The notes: generated by a model not told the origin, from the letters alone. Shown: positions 1-8,797, numbered from the stretch's first letter. The stretch is 64,000 nt of DNA from a bacterium (GCA_013360215.1 JABWCP010000001.1:124001-188000); one strand, 5' to 3'. Translations and numbers: made by a program.

Positions 1-264
1 CCAAACATGGCTGTGGCCTGTGTTCTCATTGATACTAGACACAATAACGAGTGACAACGAATCAACACGATCGTGCCCCAATGCAAATTGATGAGCCAAA
101 CAATACGGATGTTGGGCGTCTTCCCCTGTAGAATAGCCGATATCGCTGCTGGCAATTTCAACCGTATGAACCGATATGCCGCACTGATCCGTATGCAGCA
201 TCGGTAGCAGGCTACAAACGATCAGATAAAAAACAATGTATAAATATCGTAACAAAGAGTGCAC
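1..264 (-). CDS. Small secreted His/Cys protein, partial (runs off the left edge)
   Basis: Reading leftward from a GTG at 264, the frame stays open to the window edge (88 codons). The product begins with a hydrophobic segment (LYIVFYLIVCSLL), then PMLHTDQC, and later YCLAHQ. The same two landmarks, LPxxHTD and (F/Y)CLAHQ, occur in the protein at 3406-3735, so the two are paralogues placed on either side of a lipoprotein/TonB-receptor pair. A weak GGAAAG lies about 6 bases before the GTG. The conserved His and Cys residues suggest metal or thiol chemistry outside the cytoplasm, loosely like DUF2946-type proteins, but this is inference. The C-terminus is missing. Confidence 0.6.
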   Translation of the reverse strand, partial: MHSLLRYLYIVFYLIVCSLLPMLHTDQCGISVHTVEIASSDIGYSTGEDAQHPYCLAHQFALGHDRVDSLSLVIVSSINENTGHSHVW

Positions 265-290
265 GTTCCGCTTTCCGATTAGAACTAATA

Positions 291-317
291 AAGGCGTCAC
301 ATGATAAGTAACGCCTT
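291..317 (-). terminator. Probable terminator after the lipoprotein gene
   Basis: Inverted repeat AAGGCGT / ACGCCTT with a 13-base loop, just downstream of the lipoprotein stop at 334 on the minus strand. It is followed on that strand by TTATTAGTT, a weak U-tract. It separates the lipoprotein gene from the small secreted protein gene that follows. Confidence 0.45.
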
Positions 318-333
318 GTATTTATGAGAAACC

Positions 334-888
334 TTATTGAATCCGAATCGGAAACTCCACCTCAATATCCGTTTCGCCGGGTGTAGATGTACCGTTTTTG
401 ACTCCGGGCTGGTGTTTAAGCGTCACATGCGCTTCGCCGCTTGAGGCCGCACCGGTAATCCAACGCGTCAGTAAACCGACGGGAATATTATTATCATCCA
501 CATCGCGATAGTTTACGACAAGGTTAACATCGTGGCCATGAAAGAAAAACATATGATCATTACGTTCATCATACACTTCATTGGAAATCGTATCGGCGGG
601 TTCTTCCGTTTCGTTTAATAAAACGATCGTAGCGTGATAGGTTTTGTTTGCGGCTAATTTAATTGTATCAAACTGTACCGGATCCGCGCCGCCTTCACCG
701 TCCAAATCGCGAAACGAGGCCGTAACCGTATTCGCCGCATTCGAAGTATCTACAAACTTAATCACGACCGATGTGATGAGTTCTTCCGGATTGGTTTCCT
801 TATCGTCTTTTTCGCATCCGCTGAATACAAATAATGACATCAGTATAGTTACAGTTAATAACGCTGTTTTTGAGAAAACACGTGTCAT
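334..888 (-). CDS. Lipoprotein partner of the TonB receptor (type 1 periplasmic-binding-fold-like)
   Basis: 184 residues. It has a lipoprotein signal (hydrophobic LLTVTILMSLFVF, lipobox FSGC with Cys25) and an acidic EKDDKE stretch after the Cys, as is common for surface-exposed Bacteroidetes lipoproteins. The body (FRDLDGEGG, IVLLNETEEPAD, ITGAASSGEAHVTLKHQPG, GETDIEVEFP) resembles small Bacteroidetes proteins annotated as type 1 periplasmic binding fold superfamily that sit beside TonB receptors. An internal HGH motif could bind metal. AAGGGGTG lies just before the ATG. The gene follows the receptor by 40 bases, so the two are probably co-transcribed. The ligand is not known; zinc is suggested only by the neighbour. 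Confidence 0.7.
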   Translation of the reverse strand: MTRVFSKTALLTVTILMSLFVFSGCEKDDKETNPEELITSVVIKFVDTSNAANTVTASFRDLDGEGGADPVQFDTIKLAANKTYHATIVLLNETEEPADTISNEVYDERNDHMFFFHGHDVNLVVNYRDVDDNNIPVGLLTRWITGAASSGEAHVTLKHQPGVKNGTSTPGETDIEVEFPIRIQ

Positions 889-928
889 ACAACACCCCTT
901 AAGTTTTTCGATTAATGATTTATTTTAA

Positions 929-3325
929 CTAAAATTCTAGGTTACCAAACGGAATCTGAACACGCAGCACAATATTGCGACCGGGATCATCTATATAATA
1001 TCGAAACCGGCTCAGATAATTCGCGTACCGCGTATTGAATACATTATTGATGGCCAGACTGATCGTGATCGGCGACCAGGATGTATGCCATTCGCACCCA
1101 ACTTCAAAATCAACCGTCACATAGCCGGGTGGCGGAGTGACCGTAACCGAGTCGGCATCGTTTACAAACGTCTCGGCACCTTCAGGTACATGCGATTGAC
1201 GGCGATACCATGTTATCCCGATATCCACATACGGTTCATGGATCGTACCCGCATCTGAAAAATGCCAATGCATAAGTCCACTAAATCGGTCGGAAGGCAT
1301 ATAAATCAGGGGCTCATCTTTTTTCAAATCGCGACCGCGCACGATAGACCATCCGGCATCAAGACGCACAATGTCAAGGGCATGCCATTGGATCTGACCG
1401 TCAATACCGGTCAATTGAGCTTCGGTCTGCGCATAACGAAACGTCGGAAAAGCCCCCCTGATCGTGAGCGTAGGTTTACGCGATGGATACAAATGAATAT
1501 AGTTATCCATGCGGTTTACAAACACACTCACATCGCCGTTGATCTTTTCACTGTTATGATGCAAAGTGATATCCGTACTGTAGCTTTTTTCTACACCCAT
1601 CGCAGGATCGCCGATTTCGTATTGTGCCGTGCCATGGTGAACTCCGTTACTATATAACTCATTTACTCCCGGCGGTCGCCACGCCGTACCGGCATTGATC
1701 CCGATTGACCAATATTCCGCAAAACGCCGGTTCACACCGACGGCCGCCGAAGTACTGCGATAAACATGGTCTTCATTTTCATTTACACCCAACTTCAACT
1801 GTTGTTGTGCTGTAAAGGAAGCATCCAGCCATCGTTGGTCATAGCGTAACCCCGCCTCTGCTGACCAATCATCTTGCACCCATTTTTCGATCCAGTACAG
1901 ACCGGCATTATATGTACGGAAACTGGGAATCAGACGTATCGCTTGATTGACATTGCGCTGCCGCATGACATTGACGCCGATGGTTCCGGCAAAGTCCCCG
2001 ATCGGACGATGACGCCATCGTACATCGGCGGTGTAGGTGTACAGCGAAAGATCAAAGGAAGGTTTTTTTAAATCCTCGGCCGGTGTACCGAGCGGCTTAT
2101 GCGAATCAAACTCCTGACGATGATTGCGTTGCCAACCGCCCTGAAATTCGAAACGATCACCGGCATCCGTTTGACGGTGCACACGAGCTGATATCAGATC
2201 ATGAGTGATTACCTGACGTGGATTTCCGATCGCGAAGGAAAAATCATCCTCGGTTAATGGAACACGGTTGCGTTTTATCGCAGCGATAAGATCGCTGGTA
2301 TTCCCGATATGCGAACCTTTGTAGATACCAAGTTCCGTTCCAAAATGACTATAATACAATTGCGATTCCCAGCGATGGTTTCGAAATCCCACCGCCGCAG
2401 ATCCGTTGAACTCCTGAAATCCGGAATTACCTATGACATAACGCGGTGTTTGAGCATTACCCGCCTTACGCCCGCTGACCTGTGCACGCCAACCAAAACC
2501 GGGTTTATTGGCAAGGCCCCCTTCGATTCGCAATGCTCCGGCCATTTGGCGATTATTGGTAAAACCGTTGAGAGAGAGCTCGCCTCCGATTCCGGCATGT
2601 TCCGGTAACGGACTTGGCTCTACACGTATCACGCCGCCGATAGCACCTGCTCCGTATTCTAAACCCGAAGCGCCGCGTATCACCGTAATGCTTCCGGCCG
2701 CAAACGGATCTATTTCGGGTGCGTGTTCCCCTCCCCACTGCTGTCCTTCCTGCGTTACGCCGTCATTGAGCACGACGACGCGTTGGCTATGCAGGCCGCG
2801 CACTACCGGTTTGGCAATCGACGGACCGGTTTGGAGTAACGAGACCCCCGGAACATCCTTTAGGGTTTCTCCCAGGGTTTGTCCGCGATGTTGATCCAGC
2901 TGCCCTTCATCCAGTGCCGTCACGGATTGATAGGAATCCATTACATTATCCCGCTCCACGGTTACAGTTGAACCTTCGATCTGTAACGGATCCGGAGTTA
3001 ATGTGATGTCCAATGTTATTGAACGATTGAGTTCGATCGTTTTTTTATAAATACCGTAACCGATGATCTGGGCCGTAACTTCATACGTACCGGCCTTGAG
3101 ACCGCTGATCACATAATGACCGTGCGCATCCGTAATTGTTCCCTTTTTTAAGGCGGGAAAAAATACAGACACACCGGGTAATCCATCATGGGTATCTTTA
3201 TCGTACACAGTTCCGCTGAGTTTGAATGTCTCACCGGGATTTTCTTCAGCAACAGCCGTCGAAAAACCAAATATGAGCATGACCCAAACCACAACGGAAG
3301 TACGATGCATCGTTAAAATAGGCAT
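929..3325 (-). CDS. TonB-dependent outer-membrane receptor, ZnuD-like
   Basis: 798 residues from the ATG at 3325, chosen because GAAGGA stands 6 bases before it; an in-frame upstream ATG at 3373 has no such site. In order: a signal peptide (VVVWVMLIFGFSTAVA), a CarboxypepD_reg-like domain at about residues 28-115 (SGTVYDKDT, GVSVFFP, GLKAGTYEVTAQ), a TonB plug at about 120-245 (TLGETLKDVPGVS, RGLHSQRVVVLNDGV, IRGASGLEYGAGAIGG) and a beta-barrel ending in aromatic NLEF. The stretch ELYSNGVHHGTAQYEIGDP resembles the same region of ZnuD-type zinc receptors, so zinc or another metal is a plausible substrate (inference). It would take up its ligand with TonB/ExbBD energy. It is flanked by a lipoprotein and two small His/Cys proteins. 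Confidence 0.85.
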   Translation of the reverse strand: MPILTMHRTSVVVWVMLIFGFSTAVAEENPGETFKLSGTVYDKDTHDGLPGVSVFFPALKKGTITDAHGHYVISGLKAGTYEVTAQIIGYGIYKKTIELNRSITLDITLTPDPLQIEGSTVTVERDNVMDSYQSVTALDEGQLDQHRGQTLGETLKDVPGVSLLQTGPSIAKPVVRGLHSQRVVVLNDGVTQEGQQWGGEHAPEIDPFAAGSITVIRGASGLEYGAGAIGGVIRVEPSPLPEHAGIGGELSLNGFTNNRQMAGALRIEGGLANKPGFGWRAQVSGRKAGNAQTPRYVIGNSGFQEFNGSAAVGFRNHRWESQLYYSHFGTELGIYKGSHIGNTSDLIAAIKRNRVPLTEDDFSFAIGNPRQVITHDLISARVHRQTDAGDRFEFQGGWQRNHRQEFDSHKPLGTPAEDLKKPSFDLSLYTYTADVRWRHRPIGDFAGTIGVNVMRQRNVNQAIRLIPSFRTYNAGLYWIEKWVQDDWSAEAGLRYDQRWLDASFTAQQQLKLGVNENEDHVYRSTSAAVGVNRRFAEYWSIGINAGTAWRPPGVNELYSNGVHHGTAQYEIGDPAMGVEKSYSTDITLHHNSEKINGDVSVFVNRMDNYIHLYPSRKPTLTIRGAFPTFRYAQTEAQLTGIDGQIQWHALDIVRLDAGWSIVRGRDLKKDEPLIYMPSDRFSGLMHWHFSDAGTIHEPYVDIGITWYRRQSHVPEGAETFVNDADSVTVTPPPGYVTVDFEVGCEWHTSWSPITISLAINNVFNTRYANYLSRFRYYIDDPGRNIVLRVQIPFGNLEF

Positions 3326-3405
3326 GCATTTCCTTCGTGTAGATCGCGGCAAACTAAATGTCGCCGGATACAATCATGAAACCAAAAGGGAGTTTTAAAT
3401 GGAAA

Positions 3406-3735
3406 CTAGGAAATTACGGGAGGACCGCGACCGGCATGAACCTGATCAAGTGATGCGGTGTGTATCGGTGAGTAACAAACAATTTCAAATAACGGAATAT
3501 AAACATGCGAAACGCCGTGAAATTGGACTAAACTATGTGATGCGCTGTACTGGTGCGCCAAACAAAAGTCCGCGTCATCCGATAAATGATGACCGTTTTC
3601 AACGTCGGTAATGATCGTTTGCGCAGCTCCGCTACAAGGCAAACGATCCGTATGAAAAAACGGCAGCAGCATAACCAGCGGTACATACGCGATCAATATC
3701 AGGCGCGATAAAATATGTTTAGCCGGTTGCTTCAT
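3406..3735 (-). CDS. Small secreted His/Cys protein, paralogue of the gene at 1-264
   Basis: 109 residues. An N-terminal hydrophobic segment (LILIAYVPLVMLLPFF) acts as signal or anchor, followed by HTDRLPC and FCLAHQYSASHS. About nine histidines and three cysteines lie after the hydrophobic part. The HTD...CLAHQ landmarks are shared with the partial gene at 1-264. It lies upstream of the TonB receptor on the same strand and probably starts the operon. There is no convincing Shine-Dalgarno sequence. The function is unknown; a metal-binding or metal-sensing role outside the cytoplasm is inferred from composition and context. Confidence 0.6.
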   Translation of the reverse strand: MKQPAKHILSRLILIAYVPLVMLLPFFHTDRLPCSGAAQTIITDVENGHHLSDDADFCLAHQYSASHSLVQFHGVSHVYIPLFEIVCYSPIHTASLDQVHAGRGPPVIS

Positions 3736-3758
3736 AAAGTATGATAAGATATCGTTAG

Positions 3759-4325
3759 TTATTTGTCAAGCGGTTTGACGTTGGCCGCTTCATCCAAAAT
3801 ATCAAACAGACGACGGAGCGTTTCGCTTGTTATAACGATAGGATTTTCAGCTGTTGGTTTAGAGGTGATACTCGGGGACGCATCGGCGCTATCGGGTTGA
3901 TTTTTGTTGGCATCCGGTATCACGTGCAGCTTAAAAATTGAAAGACCGATTCCGCCTTCAGCCATAAGTTCGTCTGACAAATGTGCTATAGCCGATATTT
4001 TGATGACATAGATACCATCTGTCAAAAGTTTTGCGGGAGTGGTAATGGCCGTTTCGTGATGTTGGCCATATCTGATTTTTCTGACACTTCCGGGTATCAT
4101 CGAGGCGCGCCAGCATTCTTCGATGCGTTTTCTTCCGTTCTGGCTTTCTTCCGGTAAATACCGGCCTACCGTGATGGTAAAATAATCAATCATCATCGGT
4201 ACATCCGCCACGGTGCTCCATTCGATTTCCCAATTCTCCTCAGGAACAGTCATACCGCGTTGCTGCGGCTTCTGTATGGCATCCTGAGGACGCACTTGTA
4301 TAAAAAATCGTTCCATACCTACCAA
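3759..4325 (-). CDS. Uncharacterised protein
   Basis: 188 residues, not recognised. There is no signal peptide or membrane segment. The N-terminal 130 residues look like a compact mixed fold (FFIQVRPQDA, IDYFTITVGRYLPEE). The C-terminal part has a low-complexity Asp/Ser/Pro stretch (NQPDSADASPSITSKPT) and then a helix (SETLRRLFDILDEAAN). It overlaps the end of the exonuclease gene by 7 bases, so translation is probably coupled and it may serve the same process. A second ATG (MERFF) three codons in could also be used. Confidence 0.6.
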   Translation of the reverse strand: MVGMERFFIQVRPQDAIQKPQQRGMTVPEENWEIEWSTVADVPMMIDYFTITVGRYLPEESQNGRKRIEECWRASMIPGSVRKIRYGQHHETAITTPAKLLTDGIYVIKISAIAHLSDELMAEGGIGLSIFKLHVIPDANKNQPDSADASPSITSKPTAENPIVITSETLRRLFDILDEAANVKPLDK

Positions 4326-4960
4326 TTAACCTCTATTTGAATCGGTTTATTTCCGCGATCAAAATATTTGACGTGGCCTTCACGTACACCGTATTCTACC
4401 ACATCACGCAAAACCTGCACATCTTGCTTACAATAGTCAATGATCTCCTGTATCCGCCCTTCTTTCCACCATTTAAGCGCTTCCAGACCATCCGCACTTT
4501 TACCCACATTTAAAGTCGCAGTTGCCACACTGTCCAACTTGATGCGATGTTTGAGTTTGAAACTCAGATATTGCGCGACGTCAAACGAACGCTTGTTGAT
4601 TGGGGAAACATCTCCGTAATGCGATAATACTTTACTGTCAAAGTTATCGCCATTAAATGAGACAACTTTATCAAAGCCGCTCATATACTGAATCATCGCA
4701 GGCACATCTTTTTCATACCATACCTTGAAACCATCATTTTCCGCATAGGTTACCGCAATAGAAATCAGCATCAGATCCGCTCTATCCCAGCCACCGACTT
4801 CTTCGGCCAGTTTCTGAGTTTCCACATCGTAGTATACCAAACGTTTTCCGGCTGTGATCGGCTCTTCAACCTGAATCGTTGAAGATTCCAGATCAAAATG
4901 CGAATAACAGCTAAACCAATATTCCGCAGGATAGCGATCTTCAGGTACAACAAGCGTCAT
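4319..4960 (-). CDS. DEDD-type 3'-5' exonuclease (RNase H-like fold, YprB/PolB-exonuclease type)
   Basis: 213 residues. All three exonuclease motifs can be read: ExoI with YYDVET (Asp and Glu, about residues 44-49), ExoII with FNGDNFDSKVL (about 102-112) and ExoIII with YCKQDVQVL (Tyr and Asp four apart, about 176-184), which marks the DEDDy subclass. Such proteins remove nucleotides from 3' ends of DNA or RNA using two metal ions. No polymerase or helicase domain is attached. The start codon directly follows the apt stop (TAAATG), and the next gene overlaps its end, so this is one transcription unit. The natural substrate is unknown. Confidence 0.75.
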   Translation of the reverse strand: MTLVVPEDRYPAEYWFSCYSHFDLESSTIQVEEPITAGKRLVYYDVETQKLAEEVGGWDRADLMLISIAVTYAENDGFKVWYEKDVPAMIQYMSGFDKVVSFNGDNFDSKVLSHYGDVSPINKRSFDVAQYLSFKLKHRIKLDSVATATLNVGKSADGLEALKWWKEGRIQEIIDYCKQDVQVLRDVVEYGVREGHVKYFDRGNKPIQIEVNW

Positions 4961-5494
4961 TTATTCCCCGCTGTAATCCACTAAACTCAGGACTTTATAC
5001 GGATTCAGTTTTTCTCGTGCACCTAGAAACGATAACTCGATTACGACGCTTATCGCGGCCACTTTACCTCCCAATTTCTCCACTAATGCGCACGTCGCAC
5101 CGACCGTACCGCCGGTTGCCAAAAGATCGTCCACGATCAACACGCGTTGTTCTGGTTGGATCGCATCGGTATGCATGTGCAACGTGTTTTCACCATACTC
5201 AAGTGCATACGAAGCGGATATCGTTTGATACGGCAGTTTCCCCGGCTTGCGAACGGGAATAAATCCAACTCCCATTTTTTCAGCGATGGCTGCACCAAAA
5301 ATAAATCCACGCGATTCGATGCCGGCAATAAGATCAATTTTCAGTTCAGCGGCGGCTTCTGTCATTGTACGAATAACATGCCTAAAAGCATCCGCATCAC
5401 CTACCAATGTCGAAATGTCTTTAAAATTAATTCCCGGCTTTGGAAAATCCGGAACTTCACGTATATATTTTTTATAGTCCATAATACGATGCAC
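4961..5494 (-). CDS. apt: Adenine phosphoribosyltransferase
   Basis: 177 residues, normal length. The enzyme makes AMP from adenine and PRPP in purine salvage. Landmarks are the N-terminal VPDFPKPGINFKDIS, GIESRGFIFGAAIA and the PRPP-binding loop VLIVDDLLATGGT (about residues 119-131). The chosen ATG has GAAGTG five bases upstream; an ATG four codons later (MDYKKY) is the alternative. It is the first of three closely packed minus-strand genes (apt, exonuclease, unknown) and follows acylphosphatase. Confidence 0.93.
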   Translation of the reverse strand: MHRIMDYKKYIREVPDFPKPGINFKDISTLVGDADAFRHVIRTMTEAAAELKIDLIAGIESRGFIFGAAIAEKMGVGFIPVRKPGKLPYQTISASYALEYGENTLHMHTDAIQPEQRVLIVDDLLATGGTVGATCALVEKLGGKVAAISVVIELSFLGAREKLNPYKVLSLVDYSGE

Positions 5495-5502
5495 ACTTCA
5501 AA

Positions 5503-5775
5503 CTAATATTTAATCATAAAACCGGTGAATTCGGATGTTGCATGCACCCATTCGACGTTTACATTTGTTACACGCGCAAACGTCGGGCCCTTGCGAAGAT
5601 ATTGGAGAAATTGATCGAGTTCGGTGTCATGCCCTTCGACGACGCAGTATACATCGCCATTCTCGAGGTTTTTTACCCAACCGTTCAGTTTACATTCAGC
5701 GGCGCGCTTTTCCACAAATCGGCGATACCCGACACCTTGCACCATTCCGCTGACGGTGATGACGGCCCGTTTCAT
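5503..5775 (-). CDS. acyP: Acylphosphatase
   Basis: 90 residues, the usual size. It hydrolyses acyl phosphates such as carbamoyl or 1,3-bisphosphoglyceroyl phosphate. The signature VSGMVQGVGYRRFV contains the catalytic Arg, and GWVKNLENGDVYCVVEG contains the catalytic Asn. Its ATG overlaps the TGA of the preceding REC-GGDEF gene (ATGA), so the two are translationally coupled although no functional link is obvious. Confidence 0.92.
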   Translation of the reverse strand: MKRAVITVSGMVQGVGYRRFVEKRAAECKLNGWVKNLENGDVYCVVEGHDTELDQFLQYLRKGPTFARVTNVNVEWVHATSEFTGFMIKY

Positions 5776-6782
5776 CCTTTGATTTGCTTGTACTCCGGCA
5801 GATCCGAATAACGTACCGTCTGGTTACGACCATGTTCTTTAGCGTAGTATAAACCTTTATCGGCCCATTCAATCAACGTAAACTGGTCATTCATCAGATC
5901 GTCAGGAAGTGACGAAATACCGACGCTCACCGTCCTGCGAATGGAATTGGTCGCATCTTTAAATTCATGCTCTTCGACTTTTTTACGAATACGATCCGCC
6001 ACTACAAATGCATTATCAATATCCGTATCCGGAAGAATCGCAATAAATTCCTCGCCGCCAAAACGTCCGCAAATATCTACCAATCGCGCCGTTTCAAGAA
6101 TTATCGCGGCAATGTCCTTAAGCACCACATCGCCAAAGGCATGGCCATAGGTATCGTTTACTGATTTGAAATGATCCGCGTCAAACATGATAACGGATAA
6201 AGGACGCTTATAACGTACGGCACGACGAAATTCGTCATCGAGTTTTTTGTTGATGTATCGGCGGTTGTATAACTTGGTCAATTCATCCGTAACCGATAAT
6301 TCTTCAAGTTGACGGTTGGCGTTACGAAGCGAATCATTGAGTTGCTTGATGCGCAACATGGAACGAATACGCGCTTGCAATTCGCCCATATCGTAAGGTT
6401 TTGTGAGGTATTCATCGGCACCGCAATCAAGTCCTTCGATTTTGCTCATCAGTTCGCTTTTCGCCGTCAGAAGAATGATCGGAATATACTGACCTTCCTC
6501 GGTAGCTTTCACGCGTTTGCATACTTCGAAACCGTTCAATTTGGGCATCATGACATCCAAAAGAATAATGTCCGGTATCAATGCCTCCGCCTTATGCAGC
6601 GCTTCTTCGCCGTCCTTGGCCGTGTACACTTCGTACTTCATTTTGGATAAAAGAAGCTTGAGGATGTACAACCCGTCATCATCGTCATCCACGACCAATA
6701 CACGCGTCGGGCGTTTATTGTCTTCCGCGTTGCGCTGGGCTTCGTCTTCTTTGATTGTGTCTTTCGTCTGCAATTCCATCAT
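5772..6782 (-). CDS. Response regulator with diguanylate cyclase output (REC-GGDEF)
   Basis: 336 residues. The REC domain is at about 27-145 (acidic pocket VVDDDDD, phospho-acceptor in LLDVMMPKLNG, conserved Lys in LTKPYD). A short coiled linker (LNDSLRNANRQLEEL) leads to a GGDEF domain at about 170-325 (VTDELTKLYNRRY, DADHFKSVNDTYGH, active-site GGEEF in RFGGEEF). RLVD sits five residues before GGEEF, the position of the inhibitory c-di-GMP I-site RxxD. It is therefore predicted to make c-di-GMP under phosphorylation control and product inhibition, like PleD with a single receiver. No histidine kinase lies next to it. Confidence 0.92.
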   Translation of the reverse strand: MMELQTKDTIKEDEAQRNAEDNKRPTRVLVVDDDDDGLYILKLLLSKMKYEVYTAKDGEEALHKAEALIPDIILLDVMMPKLNGFEVCKRVKATEEGQYIPIILLTAKSELMSKIEGLDCGADEYLTKPYDMGELQARIRSMLRIKQLNDSLRNANRQLEELSVTDELTKLYNRRYINKKLDDEFRRAVRYKRPLSVIMFDADHFKSVNDTYGHAFGDVVLKDIAAIILETARLVDICGRFGGEEFIAILPDTDIDNAFVVADRIRKKVEEHEFKDATNSIRRTVSVGISSLPDDLMNDQFTLIEWADKGLYYAKEHGRNQTVRYSDLPEYKQIKG

Positions 6783-6793
6783 GGCTTCGCCTT

Positions 6794-7486
6794 TTAATAA
6801 TCTCCATGGGAAGGTTTTATGATCATTTCTTCGATAACCGTAGGTGGTGGCACATGATACGCATAAACCACCGTATTTGCAATATCTGCGGGCGGTATCA
6901 TGGTTTGGGTATCAAACGTCGTTTTGTTCTTTTCCCAAAAATCAGTTCGCACTCCGCCGACCGTAAGATGTGTTACGCGAATTCCTAACGGTCGCATTTC
7001 TTCGCGTAGCACTTCGCAAAATCCGAATAATCCAAACTTGGACGCACTGTATGCGCCGTTTTTGATAAATCCTTTGCGCCCGGCCGTTGAACCGACTAAA
7101 AAAATATGCGCTTTGCTACTCTTTCGCATAAGCGGCAAAAGGGCCTTCGTCAAATAAAAAGAACCGTTCAGATTGGTATCTATAACCTGCGTCCAATCAC
7201 GATGCATTGTGTTTTCGATCGTATCAAAAAATCCGACGCCTGCGCAGTGAACCAAAACATCAAGTGTCGGTGTGTGTTCAGATATTTTAGAGACCGCTTC
7301 CTCGACCGATTTTTCCGAACGTATATCGCAAGGAATCGAAATCAGACGACTTTTTAAGTCGTTCGTTGTATCATGTTTTGAGGTTCGGGACATTGCAAAA
7401 ACATCCGCACCCTCAGCCAACCATGCTTTCACCGCTGCCGCGCCAATACCGCCGGTCGCTCCGGTTACGGCCACTTTGAGAACCAT
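6794..7486 (-). CDS. Short-chain dehydrogenase/reductase
   Basis: 230 residues. Classical SDR with the nucleotide-binding TGATGGIG at the N-terminus, the CAGVGF (NAG-equivalent) strand, catalytic Ser in VGSTAGRKG and YSASK (YxxxK) at about residues 143-147. Typical of cytoplasmic NAD(P)H-dependent oxidoreductases acting on carbonyl or hydroxyl groups; the substrate cannot be read. It sits 11 bases upstream of the REC-GGDEF gene on the same strand. Confidence 0.85.
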   Translation of the reverse strand: MVLKVAVTGATGGIGAAAVKAWLAEGADVFAMSRTSKHDTTNDLKSRLISIPCDIRSEKSVEEAVSKISEHTPTLDVLVHCAGVGFFDTIENTMHRDWTQVIDTNLNGSFYLTKALLPLMRKSSKAHIFLVGSTAGRKGFIKNGAYSASKFGLFGFCEVLREEMRPLGIRVTHLTVGGVRTDFWEKNKTTFDTQTMIPPADIANTVVYAYHVPPPTVIEEMIIKPSHGDY

Positions 7487-7558
7487 ACTTTACGGTGATT
7501 TATTGATATGATAAATTAAGTAAAACTACGCAATTATGCGCGCACTAGCAACCCTTTT

Positions 7559-7885
7559 CTAATGCGGACGCATAATGTCACTGATGAGATTTGCCAAAGG
7601 CTCTTCATTTCTTTTTTTGGCCGCTTCTTCGATCGCACGTAGTACATTTATTTTTGAGTCCAGCGTAGATGAGGTTTCCTCATGCGGCTGATGGGTTATT
7701 AGAGACTGGGCGTAATCCAATAAAAGAAATCGCTGTTCCAGCGTCATTTCGTCAATGAGCTTATGTAACCATCGGCGTGCATTATTCGTTTGCAAAATCA
7801 AAATCCGGTCGTCATCCAGACCCGGTTCACTCACAATGGGTTTTGAAATTTCTATTTCATCATACTGTATATTCATAGTCCTCAT
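7559..7885 (-). CDS. Uncharacterised small protein coupled to UbiA
   Basis: 108 residues, not recognised. It is soluble, mostly helical and acidic (ARRWLHKLIDEMTLEQRFLLLDYAQSL). Its ATG shares one base with the TAA of the UbiA-type gene (TAATG), so it is translationally coupled to it. An ATG three codons downstream (MNIQY) is an alternative start. Confidence 0.6.
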   Translation of the reverse strand: MRTMNIQYDEIEISKPIVSEPGLDDDRILILQTNNARRWLHKLIDEMTLEQRFLLLDYAQSLITHQPHEETSSTLDSKINVLRAIEEAAKKRNEEPLANLISDIMRPH

Positions 7886-8727
7886 TATCCGTTGTATATT
7901 GCAAATAATCCGATAAACATGGCTAACTTCAGAAGTTGATTCAGCCGGCGTATTTTGAGTGCGGATGTATCACGCCACATCATAAAAGTCACCGCAACGA
8001 TCAAAGGCATCAATCCGCTCAGCACGATCAGCGCATACCACTTACCATAAAAACCGGTATGATAAGGCCAGTACATCGCAATGCTAAGAATGATAAATGA
8101 CAACGTCACGATAAGCAATGATGCACGAACGCCATACAGTACGGGAAATGTATTCGCACCGCCGACACGATCGCCTTCGATATCCTCTACGTCTTTAAGT
8201 AACTCACGCCCGAACTGAAATAAGAAGGTAAATAACGCAGGATACCACGCATGTTCCGTTTGATCAAAGGCCATACCTCCGGCCAAAAAGTTTACCGATG
8301 TAAAAAAACAAACGGTCAGGTTACCCCAGATCGGTGTGCGCTTAAGATATACACTGTAATAGTATAATAGTAGAACAGAAAAAACTACGATACCAAAAAC
8401 AGCCCAATTTATCCAAGTACTCAAAATTACGGCCGAACCCGTTAAAAAAACATAATACCGTCTCGCAGCCATCAATGACATAGCCCCGCTGGCTATTACG
8501 CGGTGCGGTTTATTGATACGATCAATCTCAAGATCAAAAATATCATTGATCACATTGGCTCCCGCACAGACAAAGGCCGCCACAATTCCGGAAAGCAGCG
8601 CAATACCCCATGCGACTTCATCTTCTGATGCATCGCTGATCACGAGGATCAACATCGGCGAGAGAAATGAAATCAACGCATTGAGCGGTCGTATAATAGT
8701 CAAATAAGGAGTGATACGATGCATCAT
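7885..8727 (-). CDS. UbiA-family prenyltransferase (geranylgeranylglycerol-phosphate transferase-like)
   Basis: 280 residues with about eight membrane helices. The first Asp-rich motif NDIFDLEIDRINKPHR (about residues 61-76) and the second DVEDIEGDR (about 176-184) bind the polyprenyl diphosphate through Mg2+. The family attaches isoprenoid chains to quinone, chlorin or glycerol-phosphate acceptors; the spacing and the NKPHR element resemble the digeranylgeranylglyceryl-phosphate/4-hydroxybenzoate branch, but the acceptor cannot be fixed from sequence. No menaquinone or haem genes are adjacent. It begins ATGATG with no clear Shine-Dalgarno sequence. Confidence 0.85.
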   Translation of the reverse strand: MMHRITPYLTIIRPLNALISFLSPMLILVISDASEDEVAWGIALLSGIVAAFVCAGANVINDIFDLEIDRINKPHRVIASGAMSLMAARRYYVFLTGSAVILSTWINWAVFGIVVFSVLLLYYYSVYLKRTPIWGNLTVCFFTSVNFLAGGMAFDQTEHAWYPALFTFLFQFGRELLKDVEDIEGDRVGGANTFPVLYGVRASLLIVTLSFIILSIAMYWPYHTGFYGKWYALIVLSGLMPLIVAVTFMMWRDTSALKIRRLNQLLKLAMFIGLFAIYNG

Positions 8728-8762
8728 GTTAAATGTCGTAACAATGGCAATGGAACCGAATA

Positions 8763-8797
8763 AGAAAAAAAAAAGGGCATGCCAATCGCATACCCTT
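8763..8797 (-). terminator. Intrinsic terminator of the rpsP-rplS operon
   Basis: On the minus strand a 10-bp stem AAGGGTATGC / GCATGCCCTT (one G-T wobble) with a 5-base loop is followed by a run of ten T. It lies 20 bases after the rplS stop and before ubiA, so it ends the ribosomal operon. Confidence 0.9.

Noticed and set aside
929-3373. Longest-frame start of the TonB receptor at 3373
   Set aside because: The first 16 residues are not signal-like and there is no ribosome site; ATG at 3325 has GAAGGA at proper distance followed by a signal peptide.
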